Source: Myxococcota bacterium (GTDB lineage: Bacteria; Myxococcota; UBA727; JABDBI01). Taken from it: DNA of 64,000 nt. The stretch covers positions 277,166 to 341,165 of the forward strand of contig JAZKCZ010000002.1 in NCBI GenBank assembly GCA_040387835.1. The letters run 5' to 3'. Under the pieces are notes generated by a model. The model was given only the letters and a program-made list of their open reading frames with translations, was not told where the DNA came from and ran no database searches. Shown one piece after another: positions 53,149 to 62,267 of the stretch. Within the stretch, counting starts at the first letter, position 1; each line of letters opens with the position of its first letter. The position numbers and the translations under genes were made by a program.

Positions 53149-53176
53149 AACCCGGGCCAAACAGCCTGGGTTTTTT
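53149..53176 (+). terminator. Intrinsic terminator in the leader of the gene at 53200
   Basis: AACCCGGGC (53149-53157) pairs with GCCTGGGTT (53164-53172) with one G-T pair and a 6-nt loop, followed by six T (53171-53176). It may end the ABC operon, but it also lies only 23 bp before the next start codon. That leaves no room for a promoter after it, so transcription of the next gene must read through it. A second hairpin (ATTTAAC/GTTAAAT, about 53118-53147) stands immediately before it. Confidence 0.8.
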
Positions 53177-53199
53177 AGTTTCAGGAGTAGGAATTCGAT

Positions 53200-53916
53200 A
53201 TGAAAAAAACTTGGTTTTTATGCTTAACTTTAGGCTTCTCTGCATTTGGTCTTAACAATGCACGTCGAATTTCTAAAGCTGAATTTGAAGCGGCCATCAA
53301 TTCTCCATGCGGCGTGGATCTGGTTGAAAGTCGCCGATATAGCTTGAGCAAGCCCAGCGCTCCAACCTGTCTTAGCAAAGGCTTAACCGAAGCGCTTGAA
53401 GTCGCACTTTTTTCAGATTTGGTGGTCTATCTTGGATTGGGTATCAAAGATCCTACAGAATTAGCGCTACAAACAAGTGCAGCGGTCCTTGGTTACACTG
53501 TTCGAGTAACCGGTAATGAATATTTTGACAATCGAAACACTGACCGAAACCCTTACCTGGGGGCGGCAATTGGTTGTCTCGGTGGCGCCGCCAAATATTC
53601 GGGGCGAAGTTTCATTAAGGGCGAGCTTTCGCCAGTAACACCTGTGCTCGGCTGTCTAGACGCAGGCGCTTATGAAGGTAGCTCCCATGTGAGAGGCGCC
53701 TGGCCCTTGGCAGAGTACATTGGTTTAGAAACGACGATTGGGCTTGCTCAATTGGCTACCAACGGAATCTTTGTCGTGATGAATATGGCCAGGCCATCCA
53801 CAGACACGATCGCGAGCAAAATTAAAAGCGACGCCAAAGTGGGCGGACTAATTTGGCTAAGCATAAGGACGACGCTCAGCACTTACGAATACGTAAAAAA
53901 ATCGATTTTAGGATAA
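53200..53916 (+). CDS. Exported protein of unknown function
   Basis: 238 residues with AGGAG 12 nt before the ATG and a signal peptide (MKKTWFLCLTLGFSAFG). Four Cys in the mature part (INSPCGV, APTCLS, IGCLGG, LGCLDAG) could form two disulfides. Several hydrophobic, Gly-rich stretches (LGYTV, YLGAAIGCLGGAAKYSG, LAEYIGLETTIGLAQLATNGIFVV) suggest membrane association. No family recognised. It lies behind an intrinsic terminator and 12 bp before another gene for an exported 238-residue protein, with which it probably forms an operon. Confidence 0.68.
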   Translation: MKKTWFLCLTLGFSAFGLNNARRISKAEFEAAINSPCGVDLVESRRYSLSKPSAPTCLSKGLTEALEVALFSDLVVYLGLGIKDPTELALQTSAAVLGYTVRVTGNEYFDNRNTDRNPYLGAAIGCLGGAAKYSGRSFIKGELSPVTPVLGCLDAGAYEGSSHVRGAWPLAEYIGLETTIGLAQLATNGIFVVMNMARPSTDTIASKIKSDAKVGGLIWLSIRTTLSTYEYVKKSILG

Positions 53917-53928
53917 AAAGGTAAAGAT

Positions 53929-54645
53929 ATGAAATACATCGTTAATACGGCATTTTTAGCATCAATCTCACTCGGTCTATGCGCTGGTTCTTATCCAACG
54001 CAAATGCTGGACAGACCCTTTACGTTGCCTCAGAATTCATTTGAATCTGGTGTCAAATTCAACAACGCGCAGGTCGGCGTTTTAAAAACCGACTATGGCA
54101 TTACCGACGATTTTCAAATCGGCTTATCTTGGGGCGGCATGGCCACTCAGGAAGATATGAAGCCCGATATGAAAATGAACATCAACCTGGGCTACTTCCT
54201 ATTCACCAGCCCTTACGCCTCCGGCATGTTGAATGCTTCAATGCCGTTCTATTTTGAAAGTGCGGTTACCCAAAGTGCTTCTTTTGCTCTGACAACTTCA
54301 GTGCCACTGATTCGCGGGCATTTAGGCATGCTACTTTTTTATGATGATTTGGTCGCTTTGGATTGGTCAAAGGGCTTTCACGCAAGTTTCAACCTTCCTG
54401 TAAGACTTAACTGGCAGGCGACTTCTCAACTTTATCTAAAGCTGGGAACGAGCGTCGCGAATCTGCGAACAACAGGCGAGCATGACCATCTATTTAATAA
54501 GACGCCTTTGGAGCTAAGCGCTTTATTTGCTGTCACGCCATTTGTGGACATCGTTGGCTCGGTCAGCTTTCCAAAACTGCAACAGCCAAACGATGTGGTT
54601 ATGATGATTGGTTTCGATATCAGGGGCGGTAGCCTAGAGGGCTAA
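53929..54645 (+). CDS. Probable outer-membrane beta-barrel protein
   Basis: 238 residues, signal peptide MKYIVNTAFLASISLGLCAG. The mature protein has alternating strands with aromatic girdle residues (FESGVKFNNAQVGVLKTDYG, DFQIGLSWGG, MNINLGYFLFTS, VRLNWQATSQLYLKLG, VVMMIGFDIRGG), like a small barrel of 8-12 strands, but it does not end in the usual Phe. Family not recognised. AAGG lies upstream of the ATG. Likely cotranscribed with the preceding gene. Converges on a small membrane protein gene. Confidence 0.68.
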   Translation: MKYIVNTAFLASISLGLCAGSYPTQMLDRPFTLPQNSFESGVKFNNAQVGVLKTDYGITDDFQIGLSWGGMATQEDMKPDMKMNINLGYFLFTSPYASGMLNASMPFYFESAVTQSASFALTTSVPLIRGHLGMLLFYDDLVALDWSKGFHASFNLPVRLNWQATSQLYLKLGTSVANLRTTGEHDHLFNKTPLELSALFAVTPFVDIVGSVSFPKLQQPNDVVMMIGFDIRGGSLEG

Positions 54646-54648
54646 AGC

Positions 54649-54903
54649 CTAGTGAAAGTCCCTTTTCAAGGTCTGATAGGATATCGCCAACATTCCCCCG
54701 ACAGCAACTACCGGGCTCGCAAACATTAAAAGGAACCCGGTTACCTCAGCCTTCTGGGAAAAGGCATAAATACTCCCGACCATACAGCCAGCTGCCAAAA
54801 TCAGCACGCCAGCTGGCGAATTTTCCTGCCTGCGCTGGGCCCATGTGGGCGCAGCAAATAGTAAAATCACGATCATTAGGCAGCTAAGAGTTTTTCCTAT
54901 CAT
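54649..54903 (-). CDS. Small membrane protein, unknown
   Basis: 84 residues with a signal-like first segment (MIGKTLSCLMIVILLFAAPTWA) and two further hydrophobic helices (AGVLILAAGCMVGSIYAF and GFLLMFASPVVAVGGMLAI). Probably an inner-membrane protein with two helices after cleavage. No family recognised. An AGGAGG lies about 20 nt upstream, too far for a normal start, and no closer site is seen. Confidence 0.55.
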   Translation of the reverse strand: MIGKTLSCLMIVILLFAAPTWAQRRQENSPAGVLILAAGCMVGSIYAFSQKAEVTGFLLMFASPVVAVGGMLAISYQTLKRDFH

Positions 54904-55003
54904 TTGAAAGGGCCAACGAAGAAAGCCTCCTATCTATTTCAGCTACCTTTGGTTGATCGCCACTCATAGATTTTGTTACTCTTCCTAAAGGAGATAAACA
55001 AAG

Positions 55004-55723
55004 ATGTTTAAAATCATACCAGCCCTACTTCTGTTAGCCGTCATGTCTTGCAGTTCCTCAAACGAAACACCACCTTGTAAAAGCAATGCCGACTGCACCG
55101 CCATAGCCACCCCTTTCTGCAATGTGTCCAGTGGGATATGCGAAGCCCAACTTTGCCAAGGCAACCCACTCTATTTCATGGCGGACAATAGCGGTCAAAG
55201 TTACGCTGTTGGCGCGGCTCCATTCGGGACTAATGCAGTAAGCCCAAACACATCCTATGCGAGCCTTGATCAAGAATGCAGCAATCAAGCAGCTAAGTTA
55301 GGCACTAACTTTAACAAACTAACCTGGAAAGCCATCGTTTTATTGCCTGAAAACGGAAACTATTCTGCAGAAGCTGTAGTTCGAAATAATATCTTCTGGA
55401 ATAACCTCGCTAACGTCCCATCAGGTCAAGCTTCAAACGCTTACAACCCGGTCGATTGTACCAAAAGCAATCTGGTTAGATCTTCCGATAAAGGTGCCGT
55501 TCCTACGAATACCTACATGTGGTTTGGCTTCAACGACTCCAAAGCAACCGTATCAACAGCGTTACCATCAGATTTTTCTTGCAACTATTTTTCATCACCA
55601 TCTTATTCAAACCAGGCCACCAATATTATCAATTTACCTGCAGCAAAGAATCTCGGTTTAGTTCAGGCCGCATCCACAGTTTGCAGCACCGCGGCAAATA
55701 TCCTCTGCGCAGCACAATACTAA
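55004..55723 (+). CDS. Cysteine-rich lipoprotein
   Basis: 239 residues with AAAGGAG about 11 nt before the ATG. MFKIIPALLLLAVMSC ends in a lipobox. A short Cys-rich module follows (PPCKSNADCTAIATPFC, GICEAQLC), like the EGF/MXKDX-type modules common in myxobacterial lipoproteins. The main domain (DQECSNQAAKLGTNFNKLTWKAIVLL, CSTAANILCAAQY at the end) has the C..A.......KA form of the DUF1554-like, C-type-lectin-fold proteins. That last match is from memory. Probably displayed on the outer membrane. Ends 4 bp into the convergent helicase stop. Confidence 0.72.
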   Translation: MFKIIPALLLLAVMSCSSSNETPPCKSNADCTAIATPFCNVSSGICEAQLCQGNPLYFMADNSGQSYAVGAAPFGTNAVSPNTSYASLDQECSNQAAKLGTNFNKLTWKAIVLLPENGNYSAEAVVRNNIFWNNLANVPSGQASNAYNPVDCTKSNLVRSSDKGAVPTNTYMWFGFNDSKATVSTALPSDFSCNYFSSPSYSNQATNIINLPAAKNLGLVQAASTVCSTAANILCAAQY

Positions 55724-58152
55724 GATCCTAATCTGTCGATCGTAAGCATAGGTCGCAGAGAATCTGTGCTTCCTTGAGCAGTGGCTTCGATATACCAATC
55801 GTTGTCATCGCTTGAATCGCATAGGGTTTGATTAATTCTAAACTGATATTCTTCTTCGCGTTTAATACGTGTGTGTATGGGTAGCCTGCTGGCAGGTGTC
55901 CACGCAATGCGTTCATGGGTGGTGTAGAAGTCTTTTAGGGCGCCTTCATAATCGAAATCGGCGATTAGTTTTGCTTCTTCGTAGTTTTTATCTGCCAAAG
56001 CTTTAACCAGGCGCTGCATGAGCGCACGTATTTCGCTGGTGAAGGCCTTTTCATCAAATATCCATAACGGCCTTTGAATGTTGATGACTTCGGCTTGTTT
56101 TGGATTGAGAAGTTCGGTCCATTCAGCGAGCAAGCTGGAGTCTGTTTGGGTGATGAGAGTTTTAAGGGCAGCGCGTAGCTCTAAGACTGGCTCGGTCTGA
56201 TATTGCTCCGGGACGCTTTGGGTTAGGGTTTTGTATGTTAGTGATAGATAGCGCAGCAAGATACCTTCGCTGCGTTCTAGGCCGTAGTCTTTAATATACT
56301 CGTTGAAGGAACAAAAGCTCTCCAGCATCTCTCGGGCGATGGATTTGGGCGCAATATTCGCATCGCCCACCCAGGGATGCTTATCTTCAAAGGCATTGAA
56401 GGTGTCGTAGATAAACTCACGCAGGGGTTTTGGATGCTCGACTTTTTCCAGCTCAGCCATGCGCTCTTCGTATTCTAAACCTTCGGCGCGCATCTCGGCC
56501 ATTTTCAGGTTTTTAAGTTTATCGACTTGCCGCATCAAGATTACTTTGGGGCTTTCAACGATGGATTCTACCAAGCTTAAGACGTTCAGGGCATACTCAG
56601 GATCTTCGGGCTCAAGCAGGCTGAGTGCGTGAACCAGATACAGTGCGAGCGTGTGGTGCAGTGAGAAATCTTTTTGAAGCGTTTCGTTGACCATGAGTCT
56701 CAGGCCGGAGGTTCTGTTGCGGACTTTGGAAACCAGGCCAGCGTGGACTAGGGATTTCAGAAGCTGAGCGGCTGTTTTGCGTTGCTTGGACTTGGCTTTG
56801 GGTGTCTCATGATTTTTGTCGATTAGACGGACGAGTTCTTTATAGCCGGGGTTCGCGTTGCCGGTGTGCGCCTGCAACAGAATCATAATCATGCCGTGGG
56901 TGACTCTAAACTGTGAGACCAATGGCTCTGGGGGTTGGTCGATCAGGCGCTTAAAAGTTTTGTCGTCCCAGTGGATGTAGTTCATGGTGGGCGCTGGCTT
57001 TTTGACGATCTTTTTCTTGAGCTTGGGATCTGCCCCAAAGCGGCTTTCTTGGCGTTTGTTTTCGATAACATGTTCGGGTGCCTGGCAAACCACGCTGCCG
57101 GCCTCATCAAAACCTTTGCGCCCTGCTCTGCCAGCAATCTGCTTGAAATCACGGACGCTTAGAATACCAACTTTTTCGCCGTCGAATTTGCAGAGCTTGG
57201 TAAATAGCACCGTTCGAATGGGGATGTTGACACCCACACCCAAAGTGTCAGTGCCCATGATGATTTTTAACAGGCCCGTTTGAGCGAGCTTTTCAACCAA
57301 CAGGCGATATTTAGGCAAGAGGCCAGCATGGTGGAGGCCGATACCGTGCGATAGAAATCGACGAATTTCTTTGCCGAAGGGCGTATCAAAGCGAAAGCCT
57401 TCGAAATAGGTTTCGATTTTCTTTTTCTCTTCTTTGGTGGAGATGTTCACGCTCATGGCGTTTTGCGCTTGCTCGCCGCATTCACGTTGCGTGAAATTCA
57501 CAACATAAACCGGGTATTTCCCCGATGAAACGAGACCAGCCAAAGTTTCGTGCATGGGCGATTCAGAATAGGTGTAGTCCAGTGGCACCGGGCGGTCATT
57601 GCTAGAGACGACGGCTGCGGTTTTGCCGGTCAGATCTTCCAAAACGCTTTTGACAAAGCTGGTATCGCCTAAAGTTGCGGACATCAGCAAAAAAGTCGAT
57701 TTAGACATGGTCAGCAAGGGGATTTGCCAAGCAATACCTCGTTCCTTGTCCGAGTAATAATGAAACTCATCCATGATGACATAGTCAACATCTGCATCGG
57801 CGCTCATGCGTAGGGCGAGATTTGATAAGATCTCAGCTGTGCAACATATAATGGGTGCATCTTGGTTAACGGAAGCATCGCCGGTCATCATGCCGACATT
57901 TTCGGCGCCTAATTCTTCACATAAGGAAAAAAACTTTTCGCTCACCAGGGCTTTGATCGGGCAGGTGTAGAAAGAACGCTTGCCTTCTTCTAAGGCTTTC
58001 ATGTGCATGGCCAGTGCGACCATGGATTTCCCGGAGCCTGTGGGCGTATTTAAAATGACATGATTGCCCGCCATAATCTCTAATATGGCTTCTTCTTGCG
58101 CGGGATAAAGCTCCAGATTTTTGGCGCTGATTTTATTAAAGAATCGATCCAC
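55720..58152 (-). CDS. Ski2-like superfamily 2 helicase with DUF3516-type C-terminal region
   Basis: 810 residues. Motif I TPTGSGKS (37-43), motif II as DEFH (MDEFHYYSD), motif III SATLGD, then in the second RecA domain GIGLHHAGLLPKYR, MGTDTLGVGVNIP and motif VI QIAGRAGRKG. The DEFH box, AGLLP and the long helical C-terminal part fit the Ski2/Mtr4-like family and the DUF3516 bacterial group. Expected to be an ATP-dependent 3'-5' RNA helicase; the bacterial substrate is not established. Divergent from the surA-like gene, 42 bp between starts. Confidence 0.88.
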   Translation of the reverse strand: MDRFFNKISAKNLELYPAQEEAILEIMAGNHVILNTPTGSGKSMVALAMHMKALEEGKRSFYTCPIKALVSEKFFSLCEELGAENVGMMTGDASVNQDAPIICCTAEILSNLALRMSADADVDYVIMDEFHYYSDKERGIAWQIPLLTMSKSTFLLMSATLGDTSFVKSVLEDLTGKTAAVVSSNDRPVPLDYTYSESPMHETLAGLVSSGKYPVYVVNFTQRECGEQAQNAMSVNISTKEEKKKIETYFEGFRFDTPFGKEIRRFLSHGIGLHHAGLLPKYRLLVEKLAQTGLLKIIMGTDTLGVGVNIPIRTVLFTKLCKFDGEKVGILSVRDFKQIAGRAGRKGFDEAGSVVCQAPEHVIENKRQESRFGADPKLKKKIVKKPAPTMNYIHWDDKTFKRLIDQPPEPLVSQFRVTHGMIMILLQAHTGNANPGYKELVRLIDKNHETPKAKSKQRKTAAQLLKSLVHAGLVSKVRNRTSGLRLMVNETLQKDFSLHHTLALYLVHALSLLEPEDPEYALNVLSLVESIVESPKVILMRQVDKLKNLKMAEMRAEGLEYEERMAELEKVEHPKPLREFIYDTFNAFEDKHPWVGDANIAPKSIAREMLESFCSFNEYIKDYGLERSEGILLRYLSLTYKTLTQSVPEQYQTEPVLELRAALKTLITQTDSSLLAEWTELLNPKQAEVINIQRPLWIFDEKAFTSEIRALMQRLVKALADKNYEEAKLIADFDYEGALKDFYTTHERIAWTPASRLPIHTRIKREEEYQFRINQTLCDSSDDNDWYIEATAQGSTDSLRPMLTIDRLGS

Positions 58153-58194
58153 CCTACTTCCCCTTCCTTCAAAACTAGCGTAGCCAGGGCTCTC

Positions 58195-58914
58195 ATGTTT
58201 TGCCGTTTTGCTTTATTCTCAATTACCCTCTTAAGCTGTTTGCACGCTGAAGTCATTGACCGAGTGGTGGCAATTGTTAAAGGCGAGCCCATTCTGCAAA
58301 GCGATTTGAAGAAAAATCAAACACTCGACGATTTAATCGATGCCGAGCTGATCGAGCAGGAAGCTAAAAAACTCGGCCTCCTGCCTTCTGAATCAGAGCT
58401 GTCTCAAGCGAGCGAAAATGTTCGCAAACAAAATAGACTCACGCCACTCGCTTTTGAGGAAGCACTCAAATCTCAAGGCATGACAATAGCCAGCTATCGT
58501 GCCCAAATGCGCCAACAGATAATTAAATCAAGAATTATCCAAAATAAAATAAAAAGCCGTATTACGCCCACCACTCAAACTAGCTTTCAGGTAGAAGCCG
58601 AACAAGCAATCTTCGCCAGCAAAAAAGATGCCGAAGCTGCCATTCGAGCTAAAAAAATTGATTTCAAAAGCATTGGGACTGTATCTAAAGATGATTTACT
58701 TCCCGATATTGCGAAAGTGGTATTTTCTTTGAAAGAAGGCGAAACATCGAGGCCACTCGAGTCACCTCAAGGATTTCGTGTTTTTAAGGTCACGAAAAGA
58801 GTCGAAATCCCTCTTGAGAAAGTTGATAAGCAGCGCTACGAACAAGAAATCGAAAACGCCTATAAGCGTTATGTGACAGAATTACGGGCATCCGCCTATA
58901 TTGAGAGAAAGTGA
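58195..58914 (+). CDS. Short SurA-like periplasmic chaperone
   Basis: 239 residues from the ATG at 58195, chosen because it gives a signal peptide (MFCRFALFSITLLSCLHA) directly before EVIDRVVAIVKGEPIL, the usual start of mature SurA. An N-terminal helical domain with NQTLDDLIDAELIEQEAKKLG follows. A single shortened and degenerate parvulin-like domain (QAIFASKKDAEAAI, DLLPDIAKVVFSLKEGETSRP, GFRVFKVTKR) replaces the usual two. It probably helps outer-membrane protein folding, and many barrel and lipoprotein genes lie nearby. The NYN gene begins 6 bp later. Confidence 0.82.
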   Translation: MFCRFALFSITLLSCLHAEVIDRVVAIVKGEPILQSDLKKNQTLDDLIDAELIEQEAKKLGLLPSESELSQASENVRKQNRLTPLAFEEALKSQGMTIASYRAQMRQQIIKSRIIQNKIKSRITPTTQTSFQVEAEQAIFASKKDAEAAIRAKKIDFKSIGTVSKDDLLPDIAKVVFSLKEGETSRPLESPQGFRVFKVTKRVEIPLEKVDKQRYEQEIENAYKRYVTELRASAYIERK

Positions 58915-58920
58915 GTCGAT

Positions 58921-59790
58921 ATGAGAGTAGCACTCTTTTTTGATGGAAAGAATTTTTACTCTGGCTGGCGCGAAGCGGCCCGAGGTCGACGCATCGACTT
59001 TGCGAAACTCTCTGAATGGCTGGTGACCAAAGCCAAGGGCACCTCACTGTGGGGCGCGTACTACTACACCGCCATCGATGAAGTTGGTTCCGCTCAAAGC
59101 GACACCCAACATAAGCTTTCAGGCTTTTTAGAGATGCTGGAAACCCAGCCTGGATTTTTCGTTAATACTTTTAAACGCAAATCTGGCTCGTTAAGCTGCG
59201 CAGAATGCAGCACTGAAAATCGCTACCTGGTTGAAAAAGAAGTGGATACAACCATGGTTGCCCACATGATTAAGCTGGCTGCCACAGATTCGTATGACGT
59301 GCTGGTGCTGCTATCTGGCGATGCCGACTATGCGCCGGCGTTAGAGGCCGTGCGCGCCCTTGGCAAACAAGCTTATATCGCCAGCTGGGGCGGCACAGGC
59401 GTCAGCAAACGCATTCGGCAAGTTGCTTTCGATCATATTGATATGCTGAACGGCATTTCATCCTTTGAAAGAGAAGTGACCGACGAAGATATTTACGGCG
59501 AAGATCTGCATTTGGACGAGCCAATGACGCCTATTGCAGAAATCACGGGTGATGAAGGCATGGATGCGTTTTTAGCTGAGCTGGAACAAGCGCAAAGCAA
59601 GTTCAGTGGTGGCTATGTTGGCCTGGGGTATTTTCTGACACGTTGGCGCTCAACACATTTGGATACAACGCCAGATGTACGTAGGCGCGTGCTGGATAAG
59701 CTTTTGGCTGAAGGGTTTGTAGAAACATACAATGCGCCTGATGGTGCGTTGGCCATTAGATTGTCGGACAGAAGCACTGAGGCAGTTTAA
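58921..59790 (+). CDS. NYN-domain (LabA/DUF88) putative ribonuclease
   Basis: 289 residues. The PIN-like NYN domain covers residues 1-175: FFDGKNF with Asp8 and Asn11, EKEVDTTMVAHMI with the second acidic residue and VLLSGDADYAPALEAV with two more Asp. These form the metal site of a nuclease. An inserted CAEC plus other Cys (SCAECSTE) may bind zinc. The C-terminal part (about 215-285) looks like an OST-HTH/winged-helix module (FLTRWRSTHL, VRRRVLDKLLAEGFVETY). Probably RNA-acting in the cytoplasm. Its stop codon lies in a palindrome. Confidence 0.87.
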   Translation: MRVALFFDGKNFYSGWREAARGRRIDFAKLSEWLVTKAKGTSLWGAYYYTAIDEVGSAQSDTQHKLSGFLEMLETQPGFFVNTFKRKSGSLSCAECSTENRYLVEKEVDTTMVAHMIKLAATDSYDVLVLLSGDADYAPALEAVRALGKQAYIASWGGTGVSKRIRQVAFDHIDMLNGISSFEREVTDEDIYGEDLHLDEPMTPIAEITGDEGMDAFLAELEQAQSKFSGGYVGLGYFLTRWRSTHLDTTPDVRRRVLDKLLAEGFVETYNAPDGALAIRLSDRSTEAV

Positions 59791-59796
59791 ACTGCC
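59781..59796. promoter_or_regulatory. Perfect 16-bp palindrome, candidate operator of the porin-znuA operon
   Basis: GGCAGTTTAAACTGCC is a perfect palindrome about 48 bp before the porin start and just upstream of a possible promoter (TTCCCA at 59805-59810, 16 bp, TATAAC at 59827-59832). It is not followed by T, so it is a poor terminator. It does not match the E. coli Zur consensus. A regulator site is inferred. Confidence 0.4.
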
Positions 59797-59843
59797 AGTC
59801 CCGCTTCCCAAAACATCAAAAAAGGCTATAACCACCCTCTCTT

Positions 59844-60947
59844 ATGGTTAAAGCTATATTACTACTGGGACTTGTGTCCCTTTCTGCTTTTGGGCAATCA
59901 ACAGACCCACTAATCGATCGCGTTGAGCAATTAGAAGATAAAATCAATTCGCCTCAGCAGCGTCCCAACCTCTTTAATCCTGGCATCACGGCATTTGGCA
60001 ACATGCTAACTTGCGCCGGGCAAAATTGTGGCAGCATTTTCCAGCTGCGAGAAGTAGAACTAGACGTGCGCGGCAGCATCGATCCTTGGGCAGATGGCGT
60101 TATCATTATCGCAGTCGAAGGGCACGATGGCCATTTCCATGTTGACGTTGAGGAAGGCTATGCCGTTCTCAAAAAGCTTCCGATTTTGGACGACGCACCT
60201 TGGGGCTTAACGCTTAAGGCCGGCCGCTATTTGCAACCTTTTGGACGCTTTAATCAGATCCATTTACATGACCTGCCACAGATTAATCAGCCCTTGGTGA
60301 TTAAAGCTTTCTTAGACGACCATGCCTTCTCGCGTGTTGGTTTTTCTGGCGAGTTTTTCATTCCAACCCCAGGTGAAAACAACTCGCTTCGCTTGAATCT
60401 CAATCTGATAAACGGCGGCGGTTTGGCATTTATCAACGTTCCCAACCCTAAATACCCTGCGGGGCTTGGTCACCTGTCCTGGTTTTGGGATTTGGCGGCA
60501 GAGCACGACCTGGAAGTCGGGCTTTCGGCTTACGTGGAACACAATCCAGCGAACCCCAATCCCATACAACTTTACGGCACAGATATTAACTATAAGTGGC
60601 GACCTTATCATTTAGGCGATAAGAAATCTTTTTTATTGGGCGGAGAGCTGTTTGTGGCCAATGGCTTTAAAGGCTTAAACAATCGCTGGCCTCTAGGTTT
60701 TTTTGTCTGGAGTCAATATCAACTTAACCAGTGGTTCTATCCTAGCGTTCGTTACAGTTACGCGCAGGGCGTCAAAAACGAGTTACTTCAAGCTGCTGGC
60801 GTTTATCTAACCTACTACACCACCGAATTTCTGCGTCTGCGAGCTGGTTACGAATATGATATTGGCAAAAACCAAAATCAGTTTTTGTTTGAGCTAAACT
60901 TTGTTCTAGGCTCCCATCCTGTCGAGCCATACTGGGTGAACCGATGA
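59844..60947 (+). CDS. Outer-membrane porin-like protein linked to a metal-binding protein
   Basis: 367 residues, signal peptide MVKAILLLGLVSLSAFG, then a short coiled coil (DPLIDRVEQLEDKINS), a porin trimerisation feature, and a beta-barrel with aromatic strands throughout (REVELDVRGSID, LTLKAGRYLQPFG, RLRAGYEYDIG, FLFELNFVLGSH). His-rich patches (GHDGHFHVDVEEG, NQIHLHDLP) could bind zinc. The stop overlaps the znuA-like start as ATGA, which suggests a metal, possibly zinc, as cargo. The 5' leader would be very short if the candidate promoter is right. Confidence 0.78.
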   Translation: MVKAILLLGLVSLSAFGQSTDPLIDRVEQLEDKINSPQQRPNLFNPGITAFGNMLTCAGQNCGSIFQLREVELDVRGSIDPWADGVIIIAVEGHDGHFHVDVEEGYAVLKKLPILDDAPWGLTLKAGRYLQPFGRFNQIHLHDLPQINQPLVIKAFLDDHAFSRVGFSGEFFIPTPGENNSLRLNLNLINGGGLAFINVPNPKYPAGLGHLSWFWDLAAEHDLEVGLSAYVEHNPANPNPIQLYGTDINYKWRPYHLGDKKSFLLGGELFVANGFKGLNNRWPLGFFVWSQYQLNQWFYPSVRYSYAQGVKNELLQAAGVYLTYYTTEFLRLRAGYEYDIGKNQNQFLFELNFVLGSHPVEPYWVNR

Positions 60948-61828
60948 TTTACTTAAAGTCTTTTATTCTTTTGGGCCTGTCACTTAATCTTTGGGCAGCA
61001 CCCATCAAAATCGTAACCACCCTGCCCGTTTTGAAAAACATCACCGAAGAAATCGGTGGCGACAAAGTGTCTGTGCAGAGCTTAGCGGATCCAGGCCAGG
61101 ATGCTCACTTTGTGCAACCTAAGCCGACCTTCATGAAGAAATTGCGTGAAGCGAAAATGTTCATCGAAGTGGGTCTCGATTTAGAACTTTGGGGCCAAAA
61201 AATTGTCGACAGCGCTGGCAACCCAAATGTTCAAAGAGGAAAGCCGGGCCGCGTGTTTGCCTCAGCCGGGGTTTCAACTTTGGAAACGCCAGCTATTCTC
61301 TCCCGTGAATACGGCGATGTACATCCTTACGGAAACCCTCACATCTGGCTAGATCCAGTCCTGGTCAAAAAGATGGCCAAGAATATCTGCAATGGCTTAG
61401 TCGCGGTCGATTTACCGAACAAAGCTTTCTACGAAGCCAATCTCAAAATCTTCGAAAGCAAAATCGACAAAGCTTTGGTTATTTGGGAGAAAAAAGCCAA
61501 AAGCATCGCTCAGAAAAAGCTGGTGACCTACCATCGCAGCTGGAGCTATTTTGCGAGGCGATTTGGCTTTGATGTCTTGGAACAAATCGAAGTAAAGCCA
61601 GGCATCCCGCCGACTCCTAAACACCGAGATGAAATCATGGCGCTGATTAAAGATGCCGGCGTTAAGACCATTTTGATGGAACTTTATTACGACAAGACGG
61701 CGCCTGAATACATCGCCAAGCGCACTGGCGTTAAGATTGTTCAAGTTCCTATTGACGTGGGTGCGATTCCTGAAGCAATGGATTACTTTTCTTTAATCAC
61801 ATACATTCTGGATAAACTTGCTGCCTAA
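60944..61828 (+). CDS. Metal ABC transporter substrate-binding protein (ZnuA/TroA family)
   Basis: 294 residues with a signal peptide ([19 protein letters not shown]). Family motifs: VVTTLPVL-type start, DAHFVQPKP with His55, NPHIWLDP with His133 and TYHRSWSYF with His197; a Glu/Asp near 246-250 could complete the site. Three His favours zinc over manganese. There is no His-rich loop. No permease or ATPase gene of the ZnuBC type lies next to it; it follows a porin in overlap and precedes rnhA, which begins inside its end. Confidence 0.88.
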   Translation: MIYLKSFILLGLSLNLWAAPIKIVTTLPVLKNITEEIGGDKVSVQSLADPGQDAHFVQPKPTFMKKLREAKMFIEVGLDLELWGQKIVDSAGNPNVQRGKPGRVFASAGVSTLETPAILSREYGDVHPYGNPHIWLDPVLVKKMAKNICNGLVAVDLPNKAFYEANLKIFESKIDKALVIWEKKAKSIAQKKLVTYHRSWSYFARRFGFDVLEQIEVKPGIPPTPKHRDEIMALIKDAGVKTILMELYYDKTAPEYIAKRTGVKIVQVPIDVGAIPEAMDYFSLITYILDKLAA

Positions 61829-62267
61829 AGTACAAATTTACGCAGACGGCTCCTGTCTGAAAAATCCTGGCCCCGGGGGCTGGGCTGCACTTTTGGTCAT
61901 GGGCAACAAAGAAAAGCTCGTCTCCGGCGGCCTTACGCATTCGACCAACAACCAAATGGAACTACAAGCTGCCACTGAAGGCCTCAAAGCCCTAAAGCGC
62001 CCCTGCCAAGTAGAGCTCTACTCTGACAGTCAATATGTCATCAAAGGCATGAAGCTCTGGGTGCACAACTGGCTTAAAAACAATTGGAAAACAGCGGCCA
62101 AAAAGCCGGTGGAAAACCAAGAATTCTGGCAAAAGCTCGTTGAAGCCGCCAAAGATCACGACATTACGTGGCACTGGGTTAAAGGTCATGCTGGTCATCC
62201 TGAAAACGAGCGCGTCGATGAAGCCGCTCGCACTCAAGCGACGAAGTTTCTTACCAACGGCCTTTAA
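61818..62267 (+). CDS. rnhA: Ribonuclease HI
   Basis: 149 residues from a TTG that overlaps the preceding gene by 11 bp; no ATG fits, since the first strand (KVQIYADGS) starts at residue 4. Catalytic residues are at the E. coli numbers: Asp10, Glu48, Asp70 and Asp134, with His124. The basic protrusion ([20 protein letters not shown]) is present. Degrades the RNA of RNA-DNA hybrids. Its last 17 bp overlap the convergent phospholipase-like gene. Confidence 0.96.
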   Translation: MLPKVQIYADGSCLKNPGPGGWAALLVMGNKEKLVSGGLTHSTNNQMELQAATEGLKALKRPCQVELYSDSQYVIKGMKLWVHNWLKNNWKTAAKKPVENQEFWQKLVEAAKDHDITWHWVKGHAGHPENERVDEAARTQATKFLTNGL

